Assembly (NCBI GenBank): GCA_019925095.2
Contig: CM034406.1
Span: 9,861,388 to 9,925,387, forward strand
DNA length: 64,000 bases
DNA from: Dendrolimus kikuchii
Lineage: Eukaryota > Arthropoda > Insecta > Lepidoptera > Lasiocampidae
Direction of reading: 5' to 3'
Shown: piece after piece, positions 23,228 to 33,512 of the stretch
Layout of the letters: each line of letters begins with the position of its first letter
Numbering within the stretch: the stretch's first letter is position 1
Program-made: the position numbers and the translations under genes
Notes under the pieces: model-generated
Databases searched by the model: none
Seen by the model: the letters and a program-made list of their open reading frames with translations, nothing else
What the model was told of the DNA's origin: nothing

Positions 23228-26200
23228 ATGACGACTACAACAATGAAGCTTCCGGATCGGATACGGACACAAATGGTGATACCAGTATCGAAGGAGACCT
23301 ACTTCAATACCAAATGGATACCTCAGGAGCAATCATTATGTGCTTATGATATGCTCTATCACCCGCCCGATTACAATCCCAAGTCTGCTAGATCAGACCG
23401 CCAGGAACCAAAAATTATTCGGAGGAACATATGGAACCAAGTGAGTGATGATATTTTTAGGTTCTAATCTCTTCTTCACGTCGGAACAACTGCTGAACTT
23501 ATACCAAGCACAAGTTCGGCCGCGCATAGAGTACGTACTATTCTCATCTCGGACGGCTCAACCAAATACCAGTTGGAGGCGTTATAGTCAATTGAGAAAA
23601 GAGCGAGGAGGCTAGTCGACAATAACCGTCTTTTTAATGCTCGGCTTCAGAGTCTAGAGCATAGACGTTATGCTGCTAGGCTATCGATCTAACGGATACA
23701 TTTCGGGAGTGTTCCTTAGAACTGCATGAGCTGGTTCTCCACCCTCATCTTAACATCGGACAACCAGACGCACCGGTTTGGATCACCGTACAAGGTGGCA
23801 ACACCACCAGTTAGAAGGAAGCGCTTCGCTATATCTTTTCTGGTGCGCGTTATTAATAAAATATCTGAATTTCGACGTCAACTTAAGATACTACAATATT
23901 AGCCTATACTTATATCTGCGGACTGGCGCTCGCGGACCGCGTTCGTAATACCGAAGTAAGAAAGAGAGTTGGTCTGAAAGAGAGTGTCGGGGTGAAGGTA
24001 AGGAAAGGAATGCTCCGGTGGTTCGGGCATGTGGAAAGAATGCATGATGAAAGAATGACTAAACAGATATACAATACAAAAGTGGATGGATGCAAAAGTC
24101 GTGGAAGGCCACGACACCCCTTCCATGATCAAATTGATCGTGTACTAGCTGAAGGTGATGTCAGGAGCCTTAAGAACAGACGAGCGTGCATGACAAGAGC
24201 TATGAATGTCAAAGAAGCAAGTGAGGTGTGTAAGAATAAGCCTGAATGGCGCTCTGCTGTTCGTGCCCACCCCGCAAGGGAACTGGCGTGAAGTTATGTA
24301 TGTATGTATGTATGTACTTATATCTCCCATTATTAGGCCGTACCGTCCTATTTTTGGAGTACCATATGTTGACTCCACCGTTGTCCAAGGCTGATAGACG
24401 GGTTTTATTTCATTATTCTCGAAATGTAGTCCTCATACCGTTTTTCCTTATTGTCAGTATTAGTTAAATGACCGTATATGCTTATTGACTTGAATAATGC
24501 TATATATACGCTAATTCGACGCAAAGCTTCCTAAAAACTATATGCTCTCTACCAAGATTGTAATTACGTCATTGGAACGGGATAAAGGCAGGTAGTTTTA
24601 CCTTGTGTAGGTATTTTAGAACAAGATTCAATTATTAGCTGGCTCTTCAGATTATAACTGGCCGAACTAAAAAATATTCTTGGCTCCATAAGTAGCCAAT
24701 CGAATATCGCTACAATGCTTTATTAACTCAAACCTCAATAATATCTTGACCCCGAGTTTATAACTCCAATTGGCAATCGAATTTAATTGGAATCGTAACT
24801 TGACGGTTTTGGTAATCTGTAAACCATCTCGGCTCAATATTGCAAGAATCTTGATTTTATCGAGACTGATTTCTTATTATGAGTTTTAGAGATTATGGAC
24901 ATTTGAACGTCATCAGTGGAATAGATCTTGACTCGCACTGAAATCGTTTTTTTGTGAAAGTCACAGACCTTGGAGCTCTTGAATTATGATCTTTATAATC
25001 ACTAAGCTACAACGACTTACTACCTTACTAATGACTTACTAACTAGGTATCTAAGGATTTACATAATAAGTATGTATATAATTTTTACTCCTGACCTAAT
25101 AAGGTAATAGTTGTTTTGTGCCTACCGGAATATTTCTATAAAGTTAAGAAAAGTGGCATATTCCTTAGGACCTGGCGAAAAATATGTGATACTTTTTATG
25201 TTGCAAAACGCCAGCATCTATCATATTCTTTGTATCCCGAAAAATAGAAAAAATCATAAAAATAACGGTAATGGTTGATTTTTTTAGGAATTTCATAAGC
25301 CAATATCATCAACCGCGCATTTCATGCTTGGTCGCCCTAGATGGAAACCTTTTGATTTGCCTACCAAACAATACGTTCGGGTACAAGGTAAAGTTCTTAA
25401 TTGTACTGAATCAGGGTATCTACTATATGTATATAGTTAGTGCCAGTTAGGTCCGTACTTGACTCTCTTTGCCGGCCTGTAGGTTTAGTCAGGCCTTTTT
25501 TGGGGACACGCGAATTCTCAAAAGTTGTAAGTCTATAATTTTTTGTACGCGACGCGGTAACTGTTCAGGAAAGATAAATTAGATTTGAATAATTTAGATA
25601 AATTAGATTTGATTTATTTGAATAATTTTGGCATATTAAAAAACAAACATTATTTTGTAAAGGTTACCAAAATTGATTTTTTTAATTTTTTCCAATTCTT
25701 TAATTTTTCGGGTTTATGGCAATTTTTTGATATTTTCGAAATTTCCTTTAAGGGCACTGCGTGCCGCTAAAGAAAATAGTTTGTAGCTCACACACACGAG
25801 TATAGTTTGTATTATTTCAAATAATTTCAGTTTTTATTAGTTTTCTTGAACATGGAGAATTATTTACATAAAAGGTACTATACATATTTGTTACGCCTAC
25901 ATATTTCAAAATTATTTAAGACATTTCATAACATACTTAATATAACAATTTAAAAAGGTAAATATGCTTCGTGTGAAAATACATAAATTAAACCGAGATT
26001 ATTTATGTGGGAACGCATTTTAGGTGATTACATGCATAGAGTTATAAAACTGAGACAAGAAGATTACATTACAGTTTGAAAGGGTAAATGAATGCAAAGG
26101 AGATAAATAGAAATGTATACTTATTATTAAAGAGTCTTGCCATGTTCGAGCCTTTACCGCCATTTTATTGTAAGCGACAAATGCACCCCAGTATATTTTC

Positions 26201-26602
26201 CGTTGCAAAAGGTACTTTAAAATATTATTTTGTTCTAAATCTGTCAGTTTTTGATTCAATGGGGTCTAATTTAACTAAAATTGCAAGTTATAAAATGTAA
26301 TTATAGTTTAAAATAGCTTTTATAACAAAAAATATAATTAGCTCCAAATGTCGCTTACGATAAAATGGCGGTAAAGGTATATGTATGTATACTAGATTCG
26401 TGTTAATTGTTGTCTGAAAGAAGAGTTCATGGCATTTGTATAACGTAGATACTATTTATTATCGCCATTGTTCAGTACTTATCTATGTAAATACATATTC
26501 TAATTCTTTTCAGTGAAAAACGAGAATCCTCATATGCGCATCTATAATGTCTTGGAATGGGCCGTACTCCTGAGCGATGGAAAACCGAGCCTCTGCGACT
26601 AA
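23228..26602 (+). CDS. Small three-exon gene, 133 aa; possible ciliary (CFAP90-like) protein
   Basis: Exons 23228-23440, 25288-25387 and 26514-26602 (stop TAA) join in frame through GTGAGT and GTAAAG donors and good pyrimidine-AG acceptors, giving 402 nt. The product is soluble, with no signal peptide or membrane segment, and is rich in Y, W, P and R. The first ATG lies in AACACAATGACG-like context after a TATA-like GAGTATAAATTATC at about 23198. I do not recognise it firmly. The block SLCAYDMLYHPPDY followed by SARSDRQ, then SSTAHFMLGRPRW, is faintly reminiscent of the ciliary microtubule inner protein CFAP90 (C5orf49) in order and spacing; treat that as a hypothesis only. Intron 1 contains LINE fragments. 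AATAAA signals at 26625-26630 and 26630-26635 follow the stop by about 25 bases. Confidence 0.8.
23466..23880 (+). repeat. Jockey-like LINE ORF2 C-terminal fragment
   Basis: A frame reads FFTSEQLLNLYQAQVRPRIE, matching the YKTQVSPHMVH region of the LINE at 4050-6412 by position and pattern, with frameshifts after it. Lies in intron 1 of the 133-aa gene. Confidence 0.65.
23905..24325 (+). repeat. RTE-like LINE, C-terminal coding end and TATG tail
   Basis: The frame 23992-24291 encodes KGMLRWFGHVERMHDERMTK, then SRGRPRHPFHDQIDRV and ends ARELA*, the C-terminus typical of insect endonuclease-reverse transcriptase genes. It is followed by AGTTATGTATGTATGTATGT, a tetranucleotide tail instead of poly-A. 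5'-truncated. Confidence 0.8.
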
Positions 26603-26624
26603 ATTTAATGGTCAAATTTTGATT

Positions 26625-26635
26625 AATAAAATAAA
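26625..26635 (+). promoter_or_regulatory. Tandem AATAAA polyadenylation signals
   Basis: Two overlapping AATAAA hexamers lie 23 and 28 bases past the stop of the 133-aa gene. Confidence 0.65.
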
Positions 26636-28375
26636 GATTTACATACGATTTTTACTATATTTATAACTATCGTAGTCGCACTCTAAGGTGATGACAATGA
26701 CATTACAATGACGTAGATTTGAATCCTAGATGGGAAACTCTAATCTAGCCACGCGAGACAACAAGACTGTTATCTTCTTCCTTTCTTTGGCTTTCATTAG
26801 AAATTAATCCTTACAACCTACACTATGGATTGGTGTAATAATATATATAAAGTCGTTTTTTTTTTCAAAATCAGTCGATTCTATTCCTGATTAGGTAAAT
26901 TTTCAAAAATCTAATGATATTAAATTAGTCTTCATCAAATTCGGTCCTGAGACACCTTTGAGTAATTTTCGCTGCCTTGTAGTTTCGAAATTTCTATATT
27001 TATACGGAATAGATATCTGGGAAAGAAAACGAAAGGCATTTTATTGTGCTGCTTCTTCTTCAACAGATTCTATTTTGGAAATACATTTATTTTATTTTTG
27101 AATTTGAACGACTTAGTTTTGCAAAATTATAATTGCATTTCGCATACGCAAAACGACGCTTGAGTTAAGACAGATATAATTGAAAAGAACCTATTCTCAG
27201 TTTTTATTAGCAGCGTATACAGCATTACAAAAGCTCAGATCGTTTCTATTTTACCTTTCCTCTTATTTGTTTCAAATATGATTATGGCATTTGTCGCTAT
27301 GAAATATGAATTTTCATTTCAAACAGCCTTGAATTAGTTTATTCTGGCGTTAAACTCATGTACAGGAAATCGATTATCTTCGAACATGCACCATTTATTT
27401 CCTCGTCAATAATTCTGTCGCCTGTATCGGAGTCGCTTTACTCGTAAGTATATCAACATATCAATTCTATCGTCTACAAGGAAACTAGGTTTTCACACAT
27501 TTCGGTTTCAACGACCAAAAAAAGGCAAGTAATAATTATATGGTTTGATTCAAATTTAAAAGTATTTATTCAAACAAAGTTCATCTGCAAAATATGTTTT
27601 GAAGGCCATACGTCATAAACTATATTTAAAATTACTTAAGTTTATTCTATGTTGGTACACGCTTCAACAACAAAAAACTCCCCAGCCACACACGCTTCGC
27701 TAAAACTTCTTTTACTTCATGTTTTCTTTATCTCAGGCTCTTTTTTATATGTTTCATAAGTTCGAGTATGTTATACAATTATATTTCGCAGAGTTAATGA
27801 AGTTGTAGCAAACAATGAGCAACAAGAGAAAAAAAAATCACCTAATGGCAAAAAGGAACCTCTGTAGGTAGTTTGACTCCGGTATCTGTCTCTGAATTAT
27901 AAAAATAAAGACAAAGCTTAGATATACCTCAATGAGAAAAAGATAATTTATTGCTTAAACATCAGTGTTTACATAATTATTAGAGTATGCTCATGCATTA
28001 TGATGACGCATGAAAATGGTGCATCATGTTGAATTTGGCCAGTCATGCATAGAATTATTATTATATAATAAAAAAAAATATTATAGCTGATAATATCAGA
28101 AAAACTAGGTACTTAAAAGGTGGGGCCTCATCCGGGATAATGTTACACTTATAGGCCGTTTTACGTAATGCGGTGATGGGTGTAATGCGTTATATGTGAT
28201 GCGATATTGTTTTTAATAGTGAATGGTGTTAAATATTGGCAGGTTACGAATGTAAGCGATTGAAGCGATAGATTAATGGCGTTACTTTTAACGCTTTAAA
28301 TGAGACGCATTTGGCCACAGTCAATAGGTACCTATAACATTATCGCAGATGACGCCTTTGGACTTTACTATACTT

Positions 28376-28730
28376 TCTCTCGCACAAATACTTGGCCATT
28401 CCAATACATACTTCTTTTATGCATAATTTAATTTATGTAAATAGTTTAGTAATAATCATACAGTCCACTATAGATCGAGTTTCATTTTTAAAAGAAGCAA
28501 CTGCCACCAACAGCTATATCTGCGTCAAACGCCCTATATCTGTAACACTATCCCAGATGAAGCACCATTTATTCAAGTAATGTCAAAATTCAATCAATGG
28601 TTTAGGAAAGTGAATGAATAAGATACAGGAACGAGCCATCATATCCGGGGACGAAACCGCGAGGAAAGCAAATAAATAACTCAATTATTTGCATGAAACT
28701 ACTAATTATATATAATTTAAAATTTTACCT
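28376..28730 (+). repeat. Left arm of a ~350-bp inverted repeat
   Basis: Reverse complement of 29606-29943 with only scattered mismatches and one ~17-base indel. Anchors: CTCTCGCACAAATACTTGGC at the outer end and TAATTTAAAATTTTACC at the inner end. No coding content. Confidence 0.85.
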
Positions 28731-28889
28731 ACTACAAATCCTTCATTGTTCTTCTAAAATGTGGCTGTAATTTTCTCATCGAGTTTAACATACTGGTCTG
28801 ACTTCAATTTTATGCCATGAAATAACACGAGACGGCTTTTTCGTTTCGACGTGCCTTTCCTTCCTTACAAATCCAAATACTAATACTCA

Positions 28890-29091
28890 GGGTCGATTTT
28901 TCAATCATCAGATAAAAGTTATTCTATAGAATAAAACACAACTGTTTTATTCATGCAACTGTCATTTTTAATTTTCACATTAAAAATGCCAGTTGCATGA
29001 ATAAAACAGTTGAATTGGTCCACTTTTAAATTCACTCAGATTATAATTTACTCGACAGACAATTTTTATCTGACGATTGAAAAATCGGCCC
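28890..29091. mobile_element. Foldback MITE in the loop of the inverted repeat
   Basis: Ends GGGTCGATTTTTCAATC...GATTGAAAAATCGGCCC are inverted repeats, and a second perfect 23-base palindrome pair lies at 28939-28961 and 28990-29012. The whole 202-bp unit can fold on itself. The flanks (TCA left, TTA right) could be an imperfect 3-bp duplication. Class unknown (PIF/Harbinger-like is possible). Confidence 0.75.
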
Positions 29092-29605
29092 TTAATCAAA
29101 CAACTTCAATGTTTAGTTAACGTTTTACAAAAGTTTGCGATTGAAAAATTTAAAAGAAGAAGTTGCTAATGGTATAAGTACTTTACGATGAGGGACGATA
29201 ATCTGACAATAGGAATAGGAATGTTAAAGTGAAAGATTAATGAATAGAAAAGTTAGGGTAGGCGAAAAAGAAACGGATGGATAGTATGAACATGTGACGA
29301 AATTGGTAAGTTGAGTTAGTGTAGCCAACCAAGTAGAGTTCCAACCAAGACTATCCACTAAAAACCCGGTGAAAGGAATTCCGCCGCCTTTTGGTGGAAC
29401 GCGGGTAAGTTACACGGCCTATTCCTCGCACCCTGGCAGGGGCATAGCTGATCCTAGATGAGGGTTCTGTATCATGATTAAATAAAGTACTTTGTATACA
29501 CCGGAGTGTTTTTGTATATTGTTTTATAGTTACAAAACCCATTATCGTTTTTTATGTTCTGTCACAGTCGGGTGGTGATGTAACCAAAATCCACTACTTT
29601 ATTAT

Positions 29606-29943
29606 AAGGTAAAATTTTAAATTATATATAATTAGTAGTTTCATGCAAATAATTGAGTTATTTATTTGCTTTCCTCGCGGTTTCGTCCCCGGATATGATG
29701 GCTCGTTCCTGTATCTTATTCATTCACTTTCCTAAACCATTGACTGAATTTTGACATTACTTGAATAAATGGTGCTTCATCTGGGATAGTGTTACAGATA
29801 TAGGGCGTTTGACGCAGATATAGCTGTTGGTGGCAGTTGCTTCTTTTAAAAATGAAACTCGATCTATACTGGACTGTATGATTATTATTAAACTATTTAG
29901 AAGAAGTATGTATTGGAATGACCAAGTAATTGTGCGAGAGAGT
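29606..29943 (-). repeat. Right arm of the ~350-bp inverted repeat
   Basis: Inner end AGGTAAAATTTTAAATTATA, outer end AATTGTGCGAGAGAGTCGAG. Pairs with 28376-28730; spacer about 875 bases. Followed by a GC-rich block (29955-30115) of unknown nature. Confidence 0.85.
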
Positions 29944-30597
29944 CGAGTGAGAGTGGTTTAATGCCTTTTTTCCAGCCTCCTAGGCCGCTTATATATCCCA
30001 CGTTCCGTCCGACGCCTAGATGCTAATTGTGCGAGCTATGGGCGTCGGTGGTATGCGGGGCGCGGAGAGGTTTGCTCCGGTGGGCGGGTCAGGGGGGTGC
30101 TCTCTGTCCGCAACAATAGCTATGGGTTTAATGCGTTATTTAAGATGCGATATTGTTAATGACGTTAAATATTGACACAAATATATGTATATATTTATTA
30201 TATACCTACATCAATATGGCTATGCGTTAACGTCGTTATTTTTTAAGTAAAAAGCATTCGGGTACAGCCTAAATCTTTAACACTAACGATGACGAAGCCC
30301 ATCATATGGAGCTTATGTTAAATTTTAACCAATAATAAGACAAATGAACGGTTAATAAGATATAGTAACTAAGCATAAATGACTTGCGGTAGACCGGAAA
30401 CACTCTGAGTACGTACGTTGTTCTTTTACCATCCAGCGCTCGGGAAATAAAAACGATATAATCGGTTCACTCCTGAGACGGTGAAGATGATATCCAAGGT
30501 TACTTTCACTTTTGTATGTAATGTTTAAATATAATATTAGATATCAACGGCCTATAAGAACGCAATATTTTTAAAACTGACTAGTATCTATCCGTGT

Positions 30598-30896
30598 AGG
30601 AACGCAGAAAGAATACAATTTCCTGCGGCGGGCGGGCGGCCCGTCTTAAGAGGCGACAAATAACAACCCACAGCCAGATGGTAGGGTATTTTCCCGACTC
30701 AGTGGCTACCAACCCTGGTCTAAAGTATGCCGCCATAACAACCTTGAGTTGTGTTCAGGCATTAGTGGCCAGGTTCTAGTCTCCGTTTGGAGAAAGGCAG
30801 TACCTTTGGTGTTACAAATGTCTATAGGCAACGATAACAGCTTTCCATCAGACGGGCCGTCTATCTGTGTGCTGAACTCTAGCAATAAAAAAAACC
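30598..30896 (+). repeat. SINE-like family S, nearly full copy (sense on plus)
   Basis: From CCGTGTAGGAACGCAGAAAG to GCTGAACTCTAGCAATAAAA. The A-run at the right shows the sense strand. Same order as the other copies, reversed. Confidence 0.75.
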
Positions 30897-31403
30897 CTCA
30901 AATTTACGAGTTTAAACATTCGTACAGACATAGTCGCTGTAGCGTTACTACATTATTATAAATAAGTACACAGTTTTTGCATGCTTGATCTTCAGTGTTA
31001 GTATTATATAGCATTCGTTAAGGGGTCGACACCCGTAAAACCAGAATTTGGCCATTTTTAGTCACACTTTAGGTGTTTACAACGTTTTGTTCTCATCAAC
31101 CTTTTAAACAACAATGTTGAAGTTTAAAATTATTTAGAAACAACTCTTTATTCCTGTTAAAGACATTGCATTGAATTAATTAGTGCATATTTTCTGTGAA
31201 TACTTAGATATTTAGGTAACGGGGACAAAGAACTAATTAAATTTATAACATTTGTAAAATAAGGATTTGTGGAATGTTAAAATATTATTGTCACTGAAAG
31301 TTTACGAGTGAAGGAAGCCTTTTAAGAGGTTGGTAATTATTTCTTTCTTTACAATTATATAGTATATCATTTTTACTACATATATGTTGTTATACTCAAA
31401 TCG

Positions 31404-31575
31404 TGTGGTCGTGCTGGCTAAGTGGTTAAGGTACTCTACCATACTGCCCCACAGGGATATCACTCATGTGACGAGGTGGTTTCGAACCCTGGCCGAAAGA
31501 GGATGCACCGCTTAGACAGGATGCAACAGCTTTTGCCCCTGAAAAAGCTTCGTACCCAGCAAAGGAACGTTTATG
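31404..31575 (+). repeat. tRNA-derived SINE family T
   Basis: GTGCTGGCTAAGTGGTTAAG fits an A-box and GGTTTCGAACCCTGG a B-box of RNA polymerase III, spaced as in a tRNA head. The downstream body (TTTTGCCCCTG...TACCCAGCAAAGG) matches the copy near 63095-63385. The head does not fold as a true tRNA, so I call it a SINE. Confidence 0.7.
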
Positions 31576-32147
31576 AGCTGATTATATTACACATAGATAT
31601 ATAACGTAAGACAACATACATAAGACAAAAATTTAAATTTTTCGGTGGCTTATTAATTCAATTTAGTTAAACCATGAAATTCAAGCTTAAAAGTACCTAC
31701 CTAGCTAGTCTCTTTTAATGACTTAATTAATTCCCCTTTTTGCGATTAATTACTTGGAGTTTTTTTAATTTAAATAATTCAAATATTTGCACTTAATAGG
31801 TTAAATAGTTATCTAAATACATAGCTTTATTACAAGTTGAAAATTAAAACGTAATTTAGTTATTTTTAGTTTTTTAACAATATAATAATAAGTTTATATA
31901 CATATTATAATAAAATAATTCTAGGGGTTTATATTAATTTGTATTTGAGTACTTTATAATCTAACGGCCATATTCAAATTAAATTAGAGTAAGTTTGTAG
32001 ACTTCTTTAAGAACAATAATCAAGCCTTCAAACTAACTCAATATGAATAAAGCTAATATTAGAATTATACGAGAGGAAATTTATTGTCGAAAAATATCTT
32101 ACACCTGTGTTTTATTTGGCGGCCTACAGATTGATTCAATTCCTTAT

Positions 32148-32322
32148 TTTTACATACATACATACATAACTTCACGCCAGTTCCCTTGCGGGGTAGGCAC
32201 GAACAACAGAGCGCCATTTAGGCTTATGCTTACACACCTCACTTGCTTCTTTGACATTCATAACTCTTGTCATGCGCGCTCGTCTGTTCTTAAGGCTCCT
32301 GACATCACCTTCTGCTAGTCCT
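32148..32322 (-). repeat. RTE-like LINE 3' end
   Basis: Reverse complement of the 24150-24325 segment, including the TATG-type tail (ACATACATACATAAC) and the AACTGGCGTGAAG end. Confidence 0.8.
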
Positions 32323-32430
32323 TATTTTTTTAATATTGTATGGTATTTAGGTTCTTTTTCAAATATTGAAAGGCACCTTTACATAATCGTTCCATTTTTT
32401 TACACTTTAAAGTCCTTCTATTCTGTGTGT

Positions 32431-32435
<5 letters not shown>

Positions 32436-32495
<60 letters not shown>
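32436..32495. repeat. (TA)n microsatellite
   Basis: About 58 bases of TA, flanked by TGTGACATA and ATGTGACACATA. Confidence 0.95.
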
Positions 32496-32498
<3 letters not shown>

Positions 32499-32514
32499 AC
32501 ACATATATGTTCTT

Positions 32515-32980
32515 TGAGATGGAGCAGACAAGTGTTGGAGTGGAGACCGCGTCTCGGGAAATATAGGGCCTTACTTATAATCGTTTCTTAAATTTAAAGA
32601 TACCGCTCAGCAACTCATTAGTGAAAATCTTACCCATAAACTCCTCTTTAGTCGAATATTTTGGGTACAACCTACGTTAATCGTTCAAATTTCGTTTGTC
32701 TGTGCTCCTCTTAGGTAAATAACAGGTAATACACGTTTAATAAGTGAAAAAAAAGATAGTCATTTATTAGGGTCTGATTCTGATTCCCTTACTTAAGAGA
32801 TGCCTAATCGTTTCATAACGAGATTATTATAAGTAAGCCCGAGTGTCGGACGCCCTCCAGCCCGATGGACTGACAACCCACGTAAGGTCACCAGGAAGCG
32901 CTGAATGAGGAAGACGAAGGAGGGATGAGGGGCGCCGACTAGGGCCTACGTCCAACAGCAGACTGCGATTGGCTGACAAC
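32515..32980 (+). repeat. LINE C-terminal relic interrupted by a MITE
   Basis: 32518-32560 reads WSRQVLEWRPRLGK-like and 32841-32980 continues SVGRPPARWTD...VQQQTAIGW-like, the C-terminal end of a lepidopteran LINE reverse transcriptase. The two parts are co-linear once the insert 32566-32840 is removed. Confidence 0.65.
32566..32840. mobile_element. MITE with GGGC-TTACTTATAAT ends
   Basis: Left end GGGCCTTACTTATAATCG; reverse complement of right end GGGCTTACTTATAATAATCT. 275 bp, non-coding, inside a LINE relic, so it inserted later. No clear target duplication. Confidence 0.7.
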
Positions 32981-33512
32981 GATAGTTTTTCTTACATAAT
33001 ATGAGTATGAACCGATGTAAGGTCATAGCACTCATAGCTTATTAGAACCATTCAGCACCATCCAAGCACCGCCGTCCACGGGTCGACGAGGATATGTACT
33101 TAGGATAACAGGAATAACTTTTGATCCCAGATAATTTCCAAGGGATAATTTCCAAAGTTCATGCGAGCCTATTATCTAGGTGGATGGATTTTTATGAAAT
33201 TTACCATATTTTGCAATGCACTTTATACTTTTTATACCCGCAAATGAGTTAGTTTTCCCGGGATGCAAATCCGAAGATAGAACTGCGTGAAAAACCATTA
33301 ATAAAGTATTAGTCTATGATATCATATTTATCTATAATTTACTATATACTTTGTTAATAAATGAAAATGCTTTAATATACAATAAATACATTTATTCAAT
33401 TCATAGAAATATCTCGCTCAACTTCCAAAGAAAATATATATATTTTCTTTGTTTTAGTGCATACACTGAAAATCATAAGATAGGAGTGAAAACTTCATAG
33501 TCAAAAAATAAA

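Larger units (their letters stand above)
26603..33512. other. Gene-free region dominated by repeats
   Basis: I see no coding exon. 26640-28160 is AT-rich without recognised repeats. From 28376 it contains an inverted-repeat structure, a MITE, SINEs and LINE fragments, listed separately. The last part, 32990-33512, is the upstream flank of the GMC gene. Confidence 0.55.

Noticed and set aside
31404..31500. Possible tRNA gene (A-box and B-box)
   Set aside because: Spacing and stems do not make a cloverleaf, and the same head with the same tail recurs at 42000-42190 and 63088-63385, so it is a SINE.
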